A DNA stretch of 64,000 nucleotides from contig NQMI01000118.1 in NCBI GenBank assembly GCA_002270565.1, positions 79,255 through 143,254 of the forward strand, written 5' to 3'. This document shows, in pieces, positions 32,573 through 43,161 of this stretch. A model generated the notes under the pieces. It was given only the letters and a program-made list of their open reading frames with translations. It made no database searches and was not told the DNA's origin. The stretch is from Stenocarpella maydis (lineage: Eukaryota; Ascomycota; Sordariomycetes; Diaporthales; Diaporthaceae). Made by a program: the position numbers and the translations under genes. Each line of letters begins with the position of its first letter. Within the stretch, counting starts at the first letter, position 1.

Positions 32573-34260
32573 GTCGTAACAAGGAGCAGGGCGGAGGCGC
32601 CCGTCCGGTTCGAAGCTCTTATTCTTGAAGTTTGCGCTACCAGGACTGGATTTGGCTCCAATCCCACAAAGGCTTGTGTTGAGGGGAACGATACCCGTAC
32701 CCTGGTGTCACGAGAATAGAGACCACTGTACTATAAGAGCAGAAGTGTGACACCAGTCCCTGCATATTACCCATGGCCTTATGACAGCTGGATTTGCTGG
32801 AAGCCATTCTCTTCATTCATACCAGCACTTTTCATTGATCTTCCAACTCCCTTGAGTGGTAGGATAAAGATTTTAAATATTTGTAGTTTTTAAGTTCCCC
32901 TACTAAACTCGAACGACGATCAGTATCTGATAAGGACAAGGAAGAGTAGGTATCCATTCGACATAGGAGTAAAACTGTCTATGCAACTTTGACGGCTTTC
33001 AACAGTTCCAGGATAAAGATATATGTAACCTGAATCGAAATCATATTATTTAAACGAACACAAATGAGGCTGGGACATGGTGGGCCGTGATAGTTCTAGT
33101 CCTGGAAATAGGAGACCCAACGCTGACCGTTTCTTCTGCTTATAACGGCAGCCACCACTGCTCTCGCCTTGATACACTGACACGTTTGGTAACTGGGAAT
33201 ATAAGATACCGTAAAAAGATGAGCAGCCTTGATGAGATCTTGGATTTTTACTAGCCCTACATCTCCAACCCTGTTGACGAAATCATGTCTGAGCTTCGTG
33301 ATATCAAAGGTAGTATCAAGAATGAGGGCACCTATTCTTTAAAGTTTTCTAGAATTTTGTGAGCCGCCGCCACCAACAGCTGTGGATTGTTGCCAGCCTC
33401 GCCGTTCTTGGAAGCTGGCTGAGATGTGGAGATCCTCTGTTAACAGGGTAGTAGGTCTTCCAAAGTTTTGATATAGTATGTAGAGCTTGGATCAAGTTGA
33501 ATCTCGGCCCCCGGGGACGGCTCAAGCCTTACTCTACACCGTTACAGTCAGGTAACAAGGAACCCTACTTATGGAAGAAAGTAACCGATGTAGCTAAGAC
33601 TGAGATGCACACTAAAGCCGACGCAGCTTCTGTGTTATGTATCTAAGAATACCCACAAACACAACGTAGTAAATACCCAACGCTTTGAATGAATTTAAAC
33701 ACGAGCACCGCATAGATAATTAATATAACTTATTGAATGAGACTAAAATACTTTATCAGGAGGTCTATCTATGGACTCAGTCCAGAATCTCAACTATATA
33801 GATTGTCATGGGCCGTGATTGTTTGTGGCTCTTCTGAACGGAGCAAACGCAAGCAAGGACTATCTGTTTATTTACATGTGCAGCTATGGTGGCAACACAG
33901 AGATAATCCCAAGAATGCATAAACTACCTACCTAGGTAGGTCTGCATTGGGGCATGAAATTCGTGTCATGGTACACCCATGTGGTTACCATCCCGTGCCG
34001 GCTTTTAGCTACTCATTTTGCCGTTTGCCACGAGGACAAGTTCACCTCAAACCCACGTATATTGAATGTCTTTGTTATGCACGTGATCTCGGTGAATATC
34101 TAGGTAGATGTCAAACGCTGGACCCCATTCACTGAACTCCAAACAAACACTATTTACTTATTGATCCTCAGTTTCCCAATCCACCCCTAGAGGATACCTC
34201 CTTCCATCTTCCCATTTTGTCTGCTGTACCACGCAAACATCCCGCCCTGCATCCACTACC
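32573..34260. other. Gene-poor stretch
   Basis: About 1.7 kb of lower GC DNA with short frames only. A TACCTAGGTA palindrome inside a longer inverted ACCTACCTAGGTAGGT lies at 33927-33942. Confidence 0.4.
33929..33938. repeat. TACCTAGGTA palindrome, copy 4 of 5
   Basis: Perfect copy that extends to the 16-base palindrome ACCTACCTAGGTAGGT. Confidence 0.6.
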
Positions 34261-35031
34261 ATGGCTGTCCTTAGTAAGCCACTGGCAGAGGGCAACAAGC
34301 TCTATGGCCTCCTCTGGACAACCTCAAACTGTTCCCAGTGCGGCAAAGAAATCTATGCTTGCTCCGATTGTGGCCAGAAGATCCAGTTCCGTTTCCGTAC
34401 CAGGGCGATGAGCGATATCTTTTCGATTATTCATAAGTTCTTTCAGTTCCGACAAGAGCCCGATATTGATGGCCCTGCCTCCCCGACAACCTCGGGCACC
34501 CTGACCCCAGGCCCTACATCGCAACCAACACCGCAACCACAGCAACCTCCTCAAGACCAGCAGCCGCCGAGCCCGCTCCAGCTGTCGCACATATACATAC
34601 GTCTGCCAGAGACTTCCAACGCACCCCCTGCTGGCCAGTCAGAGAGCCAGTCACCCCGTTTTGCATTTGCGCAGGTGGTGGGAATTAGAGATATCAATTT
34701 CGCGCCATGCGATGCGCCAGAGAACATCTTCACACGTGAGTAGGAATCCTACATCCAAGCTGATGCTGGAAACCAAAGCAATCGTACCAACGCTCAGGCA
34801 GACGGCGGTGTTCTCCCATTCCCACAGGAGCAGCCCTGGGAGCCCGGCCCCCCATCTGCAAAGCCTGAGAACTTCGACGGCGGCGATGAAATCAGCCTGA
34901 AGACTTTAACCTCCAACGCATCCGAGCACGGTAGTGAGGCTGGAAGCCGCAGGCTCACCGACGAGGATATCAGGAACATCAAGGCCACCTGTGTCTGTGA
35001 GCCGGGGTGGAAGTGTCCGGCTCATTGGTGA
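34261..35031 (+). CDS. Hypothetical protein with N-terminal double CXXC (zinc-ribbon-like)
   Basis: Two exons, 34261-34735 and 34802-35031, give 234 aa; the 66-bp intron has a GTGAGT donor and GCAG acceptor in phase 1. Residues 24-37 read CSQCGKEIYACSDC, two CXXC pairs that could hold one zinc ion. A Pro/Gln/Ser/Thr-rich linker follows (about 75-110), then LSHIYIRLPE and FAFAQVVGIRDINFAP. After the splice comes an acidic region and a Cys-containing end, CVCEPGWKCPAHW. No family is recognised. Without the intron the frame stops at 34743, so the two-exon model is chosen because the second frame is protein-like and in phase. Confidence 0.6.
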
Positions 35032-37116
35032 GCTCCGTGGGCATTTCAAAGAAGCGCCGAAATCTGTTTTTTTTTTTTGGAGTGCGTTCACAAGGTCTGT
35101 GGGGGCCCGTGGGTGTACAATACACGGGGCAGTACTGTATGTAGACCTTGCAAACACCCTGCAGTGATACATTCTACTTCAATCCGGCTGTCTTGCCGGA
35201 CTGGTGCGAACGAGGTACAGAACAAACAAAAGGGAGTTTGTAGATTAAAACAAGCCTCTGTTCACTCATTGAATTCTCCGTGCTCGCAATTACTCTGCTT
35301 TATTTCATGTCCTGCTATTAAATCCGGGCTCCTGATGAGGATTGTGGGTCTGGTGAATGCTACCTGCAGCAGCCATACGGTGTAGTTTTTATCGTTCGCT
35401 GAGGCATCTACGCTACGCAGCGTGAGAGCCGGCAATCCTAGTCCGCATAAACCAGTCCGTCGGTCGCCGAATCCGTTGGTCTGCGGTAGTAGCATTCGAT
35501 TCAACCCCATGAGTTGCATGCGCTGCAACTATCACCCCAAGACTTTGACCAACGGCCAACATAGAAGCATCTTGCCTGGCTCTGAAGCCCGTGTTGGGTT
35601 TCTGGAGGGCTGCGTTTCGATCGTCTCGCTGATGGACACCACATACGAGTACGTTCCCAAACGAGGATGTCAAACTGGTTGGCACTTTGCAAGGTTAACT
35701 ACATGTTCGACTATGGATGGAGCGTAATGGTTAATTTAGGATATGGGGCCTGGTTAGCAACACAGTGCCATTCCCCGGTCACTTTTAACCAGGAAACTTC
35801 CCTCGGTGGCGTTGGGTACGGCTGCTGGATGACCATTACGGTCGGTAATTTGCATTCTGCCCACTGCCCTCTCCACCACATCTTCATGGTTTTCAAGTCT
35901 AAGTTTCACGCCCGGTAGAACTTTCTGAACATCCCTCATCAGTTCGAACAATTGCGACTGCTGTTGCGGGATTGAATCTCAAAGTATCTCATCTTTTGCG
36001 CCATTATAGGGTGGGGATTGGGCTTGCAGGATGATATCCGGGCATCATACAGTCACTTCTATTTCTAGTCCAAGGCGAACTTCAAATTGAACCGCATTAT
36101 CAAGTGTTTGTCACCGGGTGTCTTCCAGTGACTTGCGGTACGGCGTGACTCGTTTAAACACTGACAGCGCCCCATGACGGGGAAGACCCAGGCATCTTCA
36201 TGACCTAAGTTTAAATGAAGCATATAAATTAATTTCCATTACTCCAGAATTCTAGGCCTCAGTCCCCACAAAAGCTTGTGTCACATCGAGTAGTACAAAA
36301 GATATCCTCCAAACACTCCAGCATTCCAAATCAGAGAGAAATACCTCGATACAGATATCATGGATAAGACAAGGAGCAGTAATTGCAGATACGGTCACAC
36401 TTGCAACAAGTGTGGGTACGATCGTAGGTACTGCTGTTGCACGTAGACAATGGCAAACAGATCGGCAATGAAATTGGGTGTCCGGATGGGTAACCCGGAC
36501 AGTTCGTAACATACAGAACATACCTAGGTAATAAATTGATGAGAATACAAAAGAATTTTGTTGCATATGCTATTGATGTGAAGGCATGTCTGACTCCGGT
36601 GTATCTAGACAGGGCTTACGGTTAATCCCGAACCTACCATATGGTTCCGTCTTCAAGGGTGTCCGGGGCAGTCAGACCAACATAGCCTGAGTTATGCCAT
36701 TTGCAATCATGAAAATGCATGGCATATACACTGCTGAAATTAATACAAAAATCATTTAAAAAGTTGACTTGTCCAAGACTTGAAAGGAATGCATACATAG
36801 AACACGCAAGACTGCTGGTGGATAGTCCCAAGACAGGGGTTCGACTTTTGCATTTCCAGTAAGTCATAGGCCATGCTTCTTTTATGTACAAAGAACTTGA
36901 CCAGCCTCTAAGCTACTATGTGCAAAAACATTTTTTTTTCTGCCGACTGGATGTACATGTTGAAGTTTTCGCCAGTCTTCGGGACGCTGACGGTCTCCTT
37001 GCCGCCAGCGGGGGGCAAGATCTTCTCCGCCAGGGTTTTGCCACCGTATGAGATGCGGAACTTTATGTCTGCCCCGTTGGAAGGCCCAGAGTTCGTGAGC
37101 GTGAAGAGAGACTTGC
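35032..37116. other. Gene-poor stretch
   Basis: About 2.1 kb with scattered short frames and no domain. A frame at 36908-37120 (minus) overlaps the 3' end of the next gene and could be a small beta-rich protein (SLFTLTNSGPSNGADIKFRI), but its context does not decide. One TACCTAGGTA palindrome lies at 36521. Confidence 0.35.
36521..36530. repeat. TACCTAGGTA palindrome, copy 5 of 5
   Basis: Perfect copy in intergenic DNA. Confidence 0.6.
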
Positions 37117-38588
37117 TCAATGATGGTTCTTCTTTGGCCGTCCGCGTCCACGTTTAGGCGCTTTATCCCTTGCGATGCTAGCCGTTTTAGTGATACCAGA
37201 TTTAGGTAAGCGGCCTCTCCCACGTTTCTCTTCTCTTTTCCTTGATATATCCTGCACTTTGCTGAGGTCTAAAAGATTCCTGTTCCGTCTTCGAGTCTCA
37301 GCCCTTCTTCTCTGTCTCAACCATTCGGACCGCTGTTTGATTTTCAACCATTCAACGGCTTTCTTCGAAATAGTCTCACAGTCGTTAATAACACGATCCC
37401 AGGCGATCAAACTCGACATGCTCGTATCGCTATCTTCAGATTCGTAGGAATCATCCACATCCGAGGGGCTTGTAAGTCCGGTGGGTAGAGGCGTGAAAGT
37501 CCTTCTATGCCGAGCATGCCATGCCTCCAGATGCTTCATCACAAATTGGCGGTGATGGTGTATGGCATAGTCCTGTATCTGGTCCACTATGCATATTAAG
37601 TCGAGTGCGCGGCTATAATCCTTCACGTCGCCTTCCCATAGTATCTCAACTGCCTACAACGATATTCCAGTTAGCTGTTTGTATCCTAGGTATATTGTGA
37701 AGCTGGTTAAAAATCTATACTCACACAGTCTCCAAATAGATTCCATACTATCGAAACTTGCCAGAACGCGCCACAGGATACAAATGCAAACATTTGGTGC
37801 CTACTGCTTTCTTTTGTTTTGTATTCGGCGACATTATCAGGGTTCCGAGCCAAATCGTCTAGCATGGCTAGATAAGTTCTGCAGGCGTGAAAGACTTGTA
37901 GCCGAGCAGCTTGGAGGCTCTTGTACTTCTTCTTGGCTTCGTAGACAGCGAATGGGAATACGAAATCGGTTTTCCCCCATACACGATCTACAACTAATCC
38001 GCATTCGCTGTTATGCATCATAGCACTGAGATCCACTTCCGAAAGGCGACTGTCTGGTTCTCGGGTACTGTGGTCATCTGTGCATCCTGGAATAATGCAT
38101 ATGAAACCATTTTTGAGGGCAAAATTGTCATATGTCTTCAAACCAAACGTGGCATCCGGAATGCGTACGTTGGTCTCAGCACCATCGGTATCAGTGGACA
38201 CCGCAAACTCATAAGGCCTCTTATCCCTACATACAGTTAAGTCAGGACTGGGCAATCTGCCTCCTCTGTAAAAAAGGGGAATGGCGTTCATATACTTACA
38301 TCTGAAGGCTTTCGTGATCAAGCATTAAGCCGAAGACATCACGCCACGCACATGCTTCCCAGCGAAACTCAGAGCATTGATGGAGTTGATTTTTGATCGC
38401 TCCTTTAAACAGTTGATCGCATCTTTGGTTCAATTCTATTTTTTGGCTTCGCTCAACGATTCCATGTATTGACAGATGGCGAGATCGGGGAAGAATCTAC
38501 ACCATTCCTTAGCTAGCATCGCACACCTAGTAAACTCGGAATGCCACGTGAGTGCCGTGGAACCGAAAGGCTCTGGCACCATAGGCAT
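37117..38588 (-). pseudogene. PD-(D/E)XK-like protein with C-terminal AT-hooks, one frameshift in exon 1
   Basis: Three exons on the minus strand: 38588-38300, 38226-37725 and 37653-37117, with introns of 73 and 71 bp (GTAAGT and GTGAGT donors, TAG acceptors). Exon 1 reads MPMVPEPFGSTALTWHSEFT and on to SLSEAKK, then a stop; adding one A to the six-A run (plus-strand T run 38439-38444) restores KIELNQRCDQLF and SEFRWEACAWRDVFGLM in phase with exon 2, for 442 aa. Exon 2 has DATFGLKTYDNFAL, GLVVDRVWGKTDFVFPFAVY and EAKKK, where the Asp and E-A-K fit a PD-(D/E)XK nuclease fold. The end carries two AT-hook-like motifs, KRGRGRLPK and KRGRGRPKK. This is a widespread fungal family of unknown function, often multicopy, by my recollection. 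A sequencing error in the homopolymer would equally explain the single lesion. Confidence 0.78.
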
Positions 38589-39081
38589 GGTACGCTCTCT
38601 TCCCCCCCCCCTTTGAAAATGAATCAGCGTCCTTGCTATTTCATTATGATAGTACGTAATGACTCACATCGTGTTGATTAGGCTTGTGTATTGCTCAAAT
38701 AAAAAAAGAATTTACGGAATTGTGCGTGGACTATTCTCAAACGTGTCTTTTTATGGGGTGCTTGGTGGACAAGATGGACTAGGAGCAAGTTTCAGTAATG
38801 CACGAATTTGTTAGGGATATTGAACTAAATTTTAGCTCATATCGTTGAAATTGTGGTAGGTAAGTGAGCAGGGAAGGGGATCGAATAGAGTAAACAGCGT
38901 CGACTCTTGGGTTCTCCGAGCGTAGTCGGCTCCTTTATATAGCCGAGCGGTGGGCTATCAACTGCCATGGTCTCCACTACAAACAGCTAATTGGAATAGC
39001 TGGCTGAGCGCCGAATGTGACCTTAAATCCAGGCAACCGTGGCTGCCTAGAACTCCAGAGATCTTACTGAAGGACTTGGAG
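38589..39081. other. 5' flank of the PD-(D/E)XK-like gene
   Basis: No further exon is clear. A C run at 38605-38613 lies just upstream of the chosen start. Confidence 0.4.
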
Positions 39082-39466
39082 TCGGTTAGCGTTCACGCAC
39101 CCAGCTCTTTCCGTGGGCGCACCCAGTATAAGAAACTAAGCATACAATACACCCAGGTCCTTTATACCTATAGCTCCTCAACCCTACCAATAGCTCCTTA
39201 ACCCCGCACTTAGGCCCTACCTTATGTAAAAGGCCCTCTATATGCCTAAAGGAAGGCCCTCTACGCGTGCCCAAAGGAAGGCCCTTCACGCATCTAGAGG
39301 AAGGTCCTCCTCTCCTTTATGCCCCTCTATACCCCCTCTAAAAGGCACCCCTTTAAAAGTCCTTCCTTTAGGCGCGTGGAAGGCCTTCCTCTAGATGCAT
39401 AAAGGGCCTTCCTCTAGATGTATAGAGGGGCAATAAAGGGGTGTGGAGGGGTATGAAGGGGCTAGA
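39082..39466 (+). mobile_element. Truncated copy of the 44.98-kb TIR element (MITE-like)
   Basis: The left end matches the TIR of the element at 44981: TCGGTTAGCGTTCACGCACC, then GGGCGCACCCAGTATAAGAA. The interior shares repeated GAAGGCCCTCTA-type blocks on both strands. No right TIR is found; the copy ends where an LTR begins at 39467, so it was probably split by that insertion. Confidence 0.65.
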
Positions 39467-39875
39467 TGTGACGATCACAGCTGGTTCTTGGCTAATAAAC
39501 CTAGTGAGAGGGTTTATGTTCAAGGGGCGTTCAAGGTGGAATCGTTCTGAGCAATGTGACAATAGTGATCGAAAGCCGTTGAAGCTATTCCTGGGTGAAT
39601 ACTTAGATTGACTGCTGAAGAGCTGTCCTAAGCTATGCTATCTAGTGTTAATGAGTGTGAGTCTATATAGTCCATCTCTTCAGCCCGGCTCACTTGGCTC
39701 ACTGCCCTGCTGGTGATCTAAGTGATCCCTCCTTATGTAAGGGAGTGGTCTGGGTCCGTGCACCAATAGCCGTGCCTCTTCCTACAGGCCTAGCCAGCTG
39801 GCCTGTGGGGTTTATCTGCGCCTCCAGGGGACCAACAGTCCGTTTCTGGTTTCTATTCCTGTCACGTTCGTGACA
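39467..39875 (+). mobile_element. LTR-like sequence of a retrotransposon
   Basis: A 409-bp segment starts TGTGACGATCACAGCTGG and ends CACGTTCGTGACA, so it has TG...CA termini. About 30 bases after it comes TGGCGCC, resembling a primer-binding site. No flanking 5-bp duplication is seen (CTAGA before, CTTAT after), which fits one LTR of an element whose body has been lost or displaced by the next insertion. No second LTR is visible in the window. Confidence 0.5.
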
Positions 39876-39953
39876 CTTATATTAGCGTCTCCTTCACATT
39901 ACTGGCGCCGAGCTAAATAACATGCCGTACTATCCCTCAGCATTATACGCTTG

Positions 39954-40795
39954 ACGTCCCTAGCCCAGTTTTAACGCACCCCCTGATTCAATGCAGGATT
40001 CCCACACAAACTCACATATTTCAAATACTAATTATCATTTTTTTTTAAAAAATTACTAAAAGCATAAAGATAACAAATAAATATAAATAAAAGTATGCTA
40101 TTCATATACATAATATCTCTAAGTTTAATTTTTAAATTATAAAGTTTTAACTTTCTAAATATATAAATGCTAAAATATTAAGAATTCTTTAAAACATGTA
40201 AGTAATTCATAATGAGATTATTTCGGGAATTATTTAATTATATAAATCTTTTATAAAAATAAAATTTATAAATAATATAAAATAAGTATTAAATTTTAAT
40301 CTTATAAGATAATCATAAATCATAAGTTTCTTATTAATAGAAATCTTTACTTTTATATTTCTCTTTATGAGAGTTTTTATAAGAGAACTATTTATTAAAT
40401 TTATAAATAGAAAATTGTATTTATATAAATACAAACTTAATATTTATATATATAGAAGTTAAATAATTTTCTTCTATAAAATGAGAATTTAATTTAAATT
40501 TTATGAATAGATGTAATGAAAAATAAGGAATAACTAAAATTATTAATACTATTATATATTTTCTTAGAAATTCTTAAAACCTTTGTATTTTCTACTAATG
40601 TTTAAAATTGTTTTTAGAAATAATATACTATAAGTAGAATTATATAAATATTTTTCTTATATTTAATATAGTTATTTTTATATAAAATTCAAGATTCCTT
40701 ATTTTGAAATATTTAAAGAAATACTTAGGAGCTTTTGTCCTTTATGGGAATCCCGCGTTGAATCAGGGGGTGCGTCGAAACTGGGCTAGGGACGT
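39954..40795. mobile_element. 842-bp AT-rich element with ~48-bp terminal inverted repeats
   Basis: The left end ACGTCCCTAGCCCAGTTT, continuing through CGCACCCCCTGATTCAA to GATTCCCA, is matched as reverse complement at 40741-40795 with few differences. The interior is nearly pure A/T and carries no coding frame. It looks like a non-autonomous DNA transposon that has been heavily RIP-mutated inside while its ends stayed GC-rich. ACGT at both ends is itself a palindrome, so it could be part of the TIR or a target duplication (GACGT). It lies inside the region downstream of the LTR. Confidence 0.8.
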
Positions 40796-41166
40796 TCGCT
40801 GCGGGAATCAGGTTTTGAGAATGGTGCGAGCTGAGCTGTTCGGACGGGAACCAACCATACTTGCATGTTCTTAAATTGGGGCTGTCCTGCGGCTGAGGTG
40901 CTCATCTGGCGAACGCCACTTTGGGTTATAAGCAGCGAAATGTCCTTATCGTCGAATCACGTCGAGCTGTATCAGCACCAAGACACCAAAGCTGCGAGAT
41001 TAGCCGGGGTTGGAATCCCACGAACAGGCGCACTATCGCTAGTGTTCGCCTCTTGCGGCTTAAAAGCCACCAGGCAAGGGGGTATAAGACTCACTTCAGT
41101 TCTGACTCTCGGTCTCCAGGCAGCTCGACATCCATACCCACAGAGACTCGTCGCCCCGCGTTCGTG
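40796..41166. other. 5' flank of the membrane-protein gene
   Basis: The downstream reading frame is open back to 40921, but the sequence before 41167 is basic and not protein-like, so it is treated as leader. Confidence 0.45.
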
Positions 41167-42912
41167 ATGAGGGTCCCTTCTGCAGCCGCACTACATCGAT
41201 TTACCTTTCTTCTTATAGTCACTGCTCCCCTCGTCCACGTGGGATCTGCAATCACGTTTGACCAATGTGGGCAAATAGCCCAGAGCTTGTTGGCTGGCCC
41301 AGATAACTCCATCATCTTAGATGGCGATGATGTGGGCTACCACGGGCTCCTCCGTGGGTTCAGAGGAGATGCCAGTACGCGCCCGATCACACTCACAGAA
41401 GATGGCTGCAAAAGGCTGTGTGGTTCAGAGCCGAAATACTACAGCGTAACAGATGCTTTCCAGATCCTGACGACCTGGATATTCCCGACCTTGGCTCTCA
41501 TGAGCCAGCTACCCTACGAGTCCCTTTCATATCGGAAGATCAAGAACGCCGTGGCTTTCGCCAACTGGGTAGGGGCGCCAGCCGCTGCGCTGACCACGAC
41601 CCTGTGGAACATAATGATGATCGCGCGATGTTCGTCGTACCCTTACCTATTCCAACTGCAGGACGACCAGAACCTGGTAAAGGATGCGTTGTACATCCTC
41701 AGCTGTGTCAACCAATACCAATACCCGCGGCGGAAGCAGTATCGAGAACAGGACCGACGGAGAGATACTGCTCTGCTGAGGGGTATCCTATTTCCCTATA
41801 TTAAGAGGAATAGTCCCGAGCTGCCTAAGCCCATGCGGCAGAGGCTCGTGCATCTCAACAAGCACCTCGCTTTTCACCTGCGGCAGTATAGACGAAAAGG
41901 AGTCTACCCAATCTACATTAGTATTATTTGGTTCGGAATCGCATTCGCCTTCTCCATCGTGATCGCATTCGCAACACTCGGCGATAATTCAACAGCTCAC
42001 TCCCTCGCGCTGGGGCTGCTCTTATCGTGGGTTCCCGTGGTAGTGTTCGCATCGGTAGTGGACCGGAACCCGACGTCTGACGCGCGGTGCCGAGAGCTGA
42101 TCGAGCGCTGGATGTACAATATCGACCGGCTATTCGATCAAGGCGCCGACGCCTGGGTTCCTTGGCAAGCCCCAGATGGTGAGGACTTCGATGGGGATGA
42201 CACCAGCGACTTCAATATTGGGGAGTTCATGGGCCAGGGTCGTACACTGCGGTATTGCGGCGTTACTGATACCGTGTTGGACAAGATCGTGAACCGCACA
42301 AAGACCCCGATCAATCTTCTCCCCTTTAAAGATTTGGAGGACCTGCAGAGGTTTCAGAAAGCTCTGACAACCCGCCCGACTCTATGGTACGTGGTCTGGA
42401 TGTTCAGCCAGTTCGTCGTCACCACCAGTTTTGGGATGGCCTTTATGGTTTCCTTCAACACGCCCACTGTTGGCCTGGGTTGTCGGTCTCTGTTGTATGT
42501 GGTCTGGTACGCGCTGACGCTCCCTTCCTGGGTACTGCTTGGGATACAACAAGAGCCTTGGGTCAGAATCCGAAAGGCCATGATGGTGCCGAATGCGCTC
42601 TCTGTGGTTATGATCGCAGGGATAATGATACTGCACGCCATTGGCGGGTTGAATAATTGCACATGCAAGTCCAGTGTCTTCGGCTCGTCGAGCTACGGGG
42701 GCTACATGGACTTCGAGAACGGGCAATTCTACCAGGAGCATTATGATGTTCGTGTATGGTGGGGAGTAGGCACTGGCGTAGGCGGTGGGGTCCTTATCCT
42801 ATCGCTTGTTTGGCTTGCTTGGAAGTGGCATAAAGCGTCGGGACTGTGGAAGGTCGGTGGGGACACGAAGTTGGCGGTCGGCGAAGAGATGCCCTTGCAG
42901 TGGTTGACCTGA
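41167..42912 (+). CDS. Multi-pass membrane protein of unknown function
   Basis: Intronless, 581 aa. ATG 41167 is chosen because it places a signal peptide first (ALHRFTFLLIVTAPLVHVGS). A short Cys-containing outer domain follows (Cys34, Cys81, Cys85). About eight membrane segments are visible: near residues 98-117, 128-152, 246-271, 279-298, 398-424, 430-450, 465-485 and 515-540. Between segments 2 and 3 is a basic cytosolic loop (PRRKQYREQDRRRD), and between 4 and 5 an acidic region (PDGEDFDGDDTSDFN). An NNCTCKSS pair of cysteines precedes the last segment. I do not recognise a named family; similar uncharacterised membrane proteins are common in Sordariomycetes, by recollection. GC-rich and fully open, so probably expressed. 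Confidence 0.85.
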   Translation: MRVPSAAALHRFTFLLIVTAPLVHVGSAITFDQCGQIAQSLLAGPDNSIILDGDDVGYHGLLRGFRGDASTRPITLTEDGCKRLCGSEPKYYSVTDAFQILTTWIFPTLALMSQLPYESLSYRKIKNAVAFANWVGAPAAALTTTLWNIMMIARCSSYPYLFQLQDDQNLVKDALYILSCVNQYQYPRRKQYREQDRRRDTALLRGILFPYIKRNSPELPKPMRQRLVHLNKHLAFHLRQYRRKGVYPIYISIIWFGIAFAFSIVIAFATLGDNSTAHSLALGLLLSWVPVVVFASVVDRNPTSDARCRELIERWMYNIDRLFDQGADAWVPWQAPDGEDFDGDDTSDFNIGEFMGQGRTLRYCGVTDTVLDKIVNRTKTPINLLPFKDLEDLQRFQKALTTRPTLWYVVWMFSQFVVTTSFGMAFMVSFNTPTVGLGCRSLLYVVWYALTLPSWVLLGIQQEPWVRIRKAMMVPNALSVVMIAGIMILHAIGGLNNCTCKSSVFGSSSYGGYMDFENGQFYQEHYDVRVWWGVGTGVGGGVLILSLVWLAWKWHKASGLWKVGGDTKLAVGEEMPLQWLT

Positions 42913-43161
42913 CTGTGCATAAACGGTGTGACAAGGAAATGTCTGTAGACTTGTTCCTCTGTTTACACGGGATTTGGCGTGATAAAACTAAGACTAATGT
43001 AGTATCTGGCTGTATGGTATTAATGGGTATTTCTGATAATCAAGGGACCTCCATGAGATTCTCAACTATAAAAAACGCATTAATCAGTACGAATAGTATA
43101 ATGATTTTTTCCTTTCAGCATCAACATCAGACATTACTATCAGCAAACTTTGCCGCTCTGC

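Noticed and set aside
36908..37120. 70-codon minus-strand frame just past the PD-(D/E)XK-like gene
   Set aside because: Protein-like in part, but it overlaps the neighbouring 3' end and has no clear start context; left uncalled.
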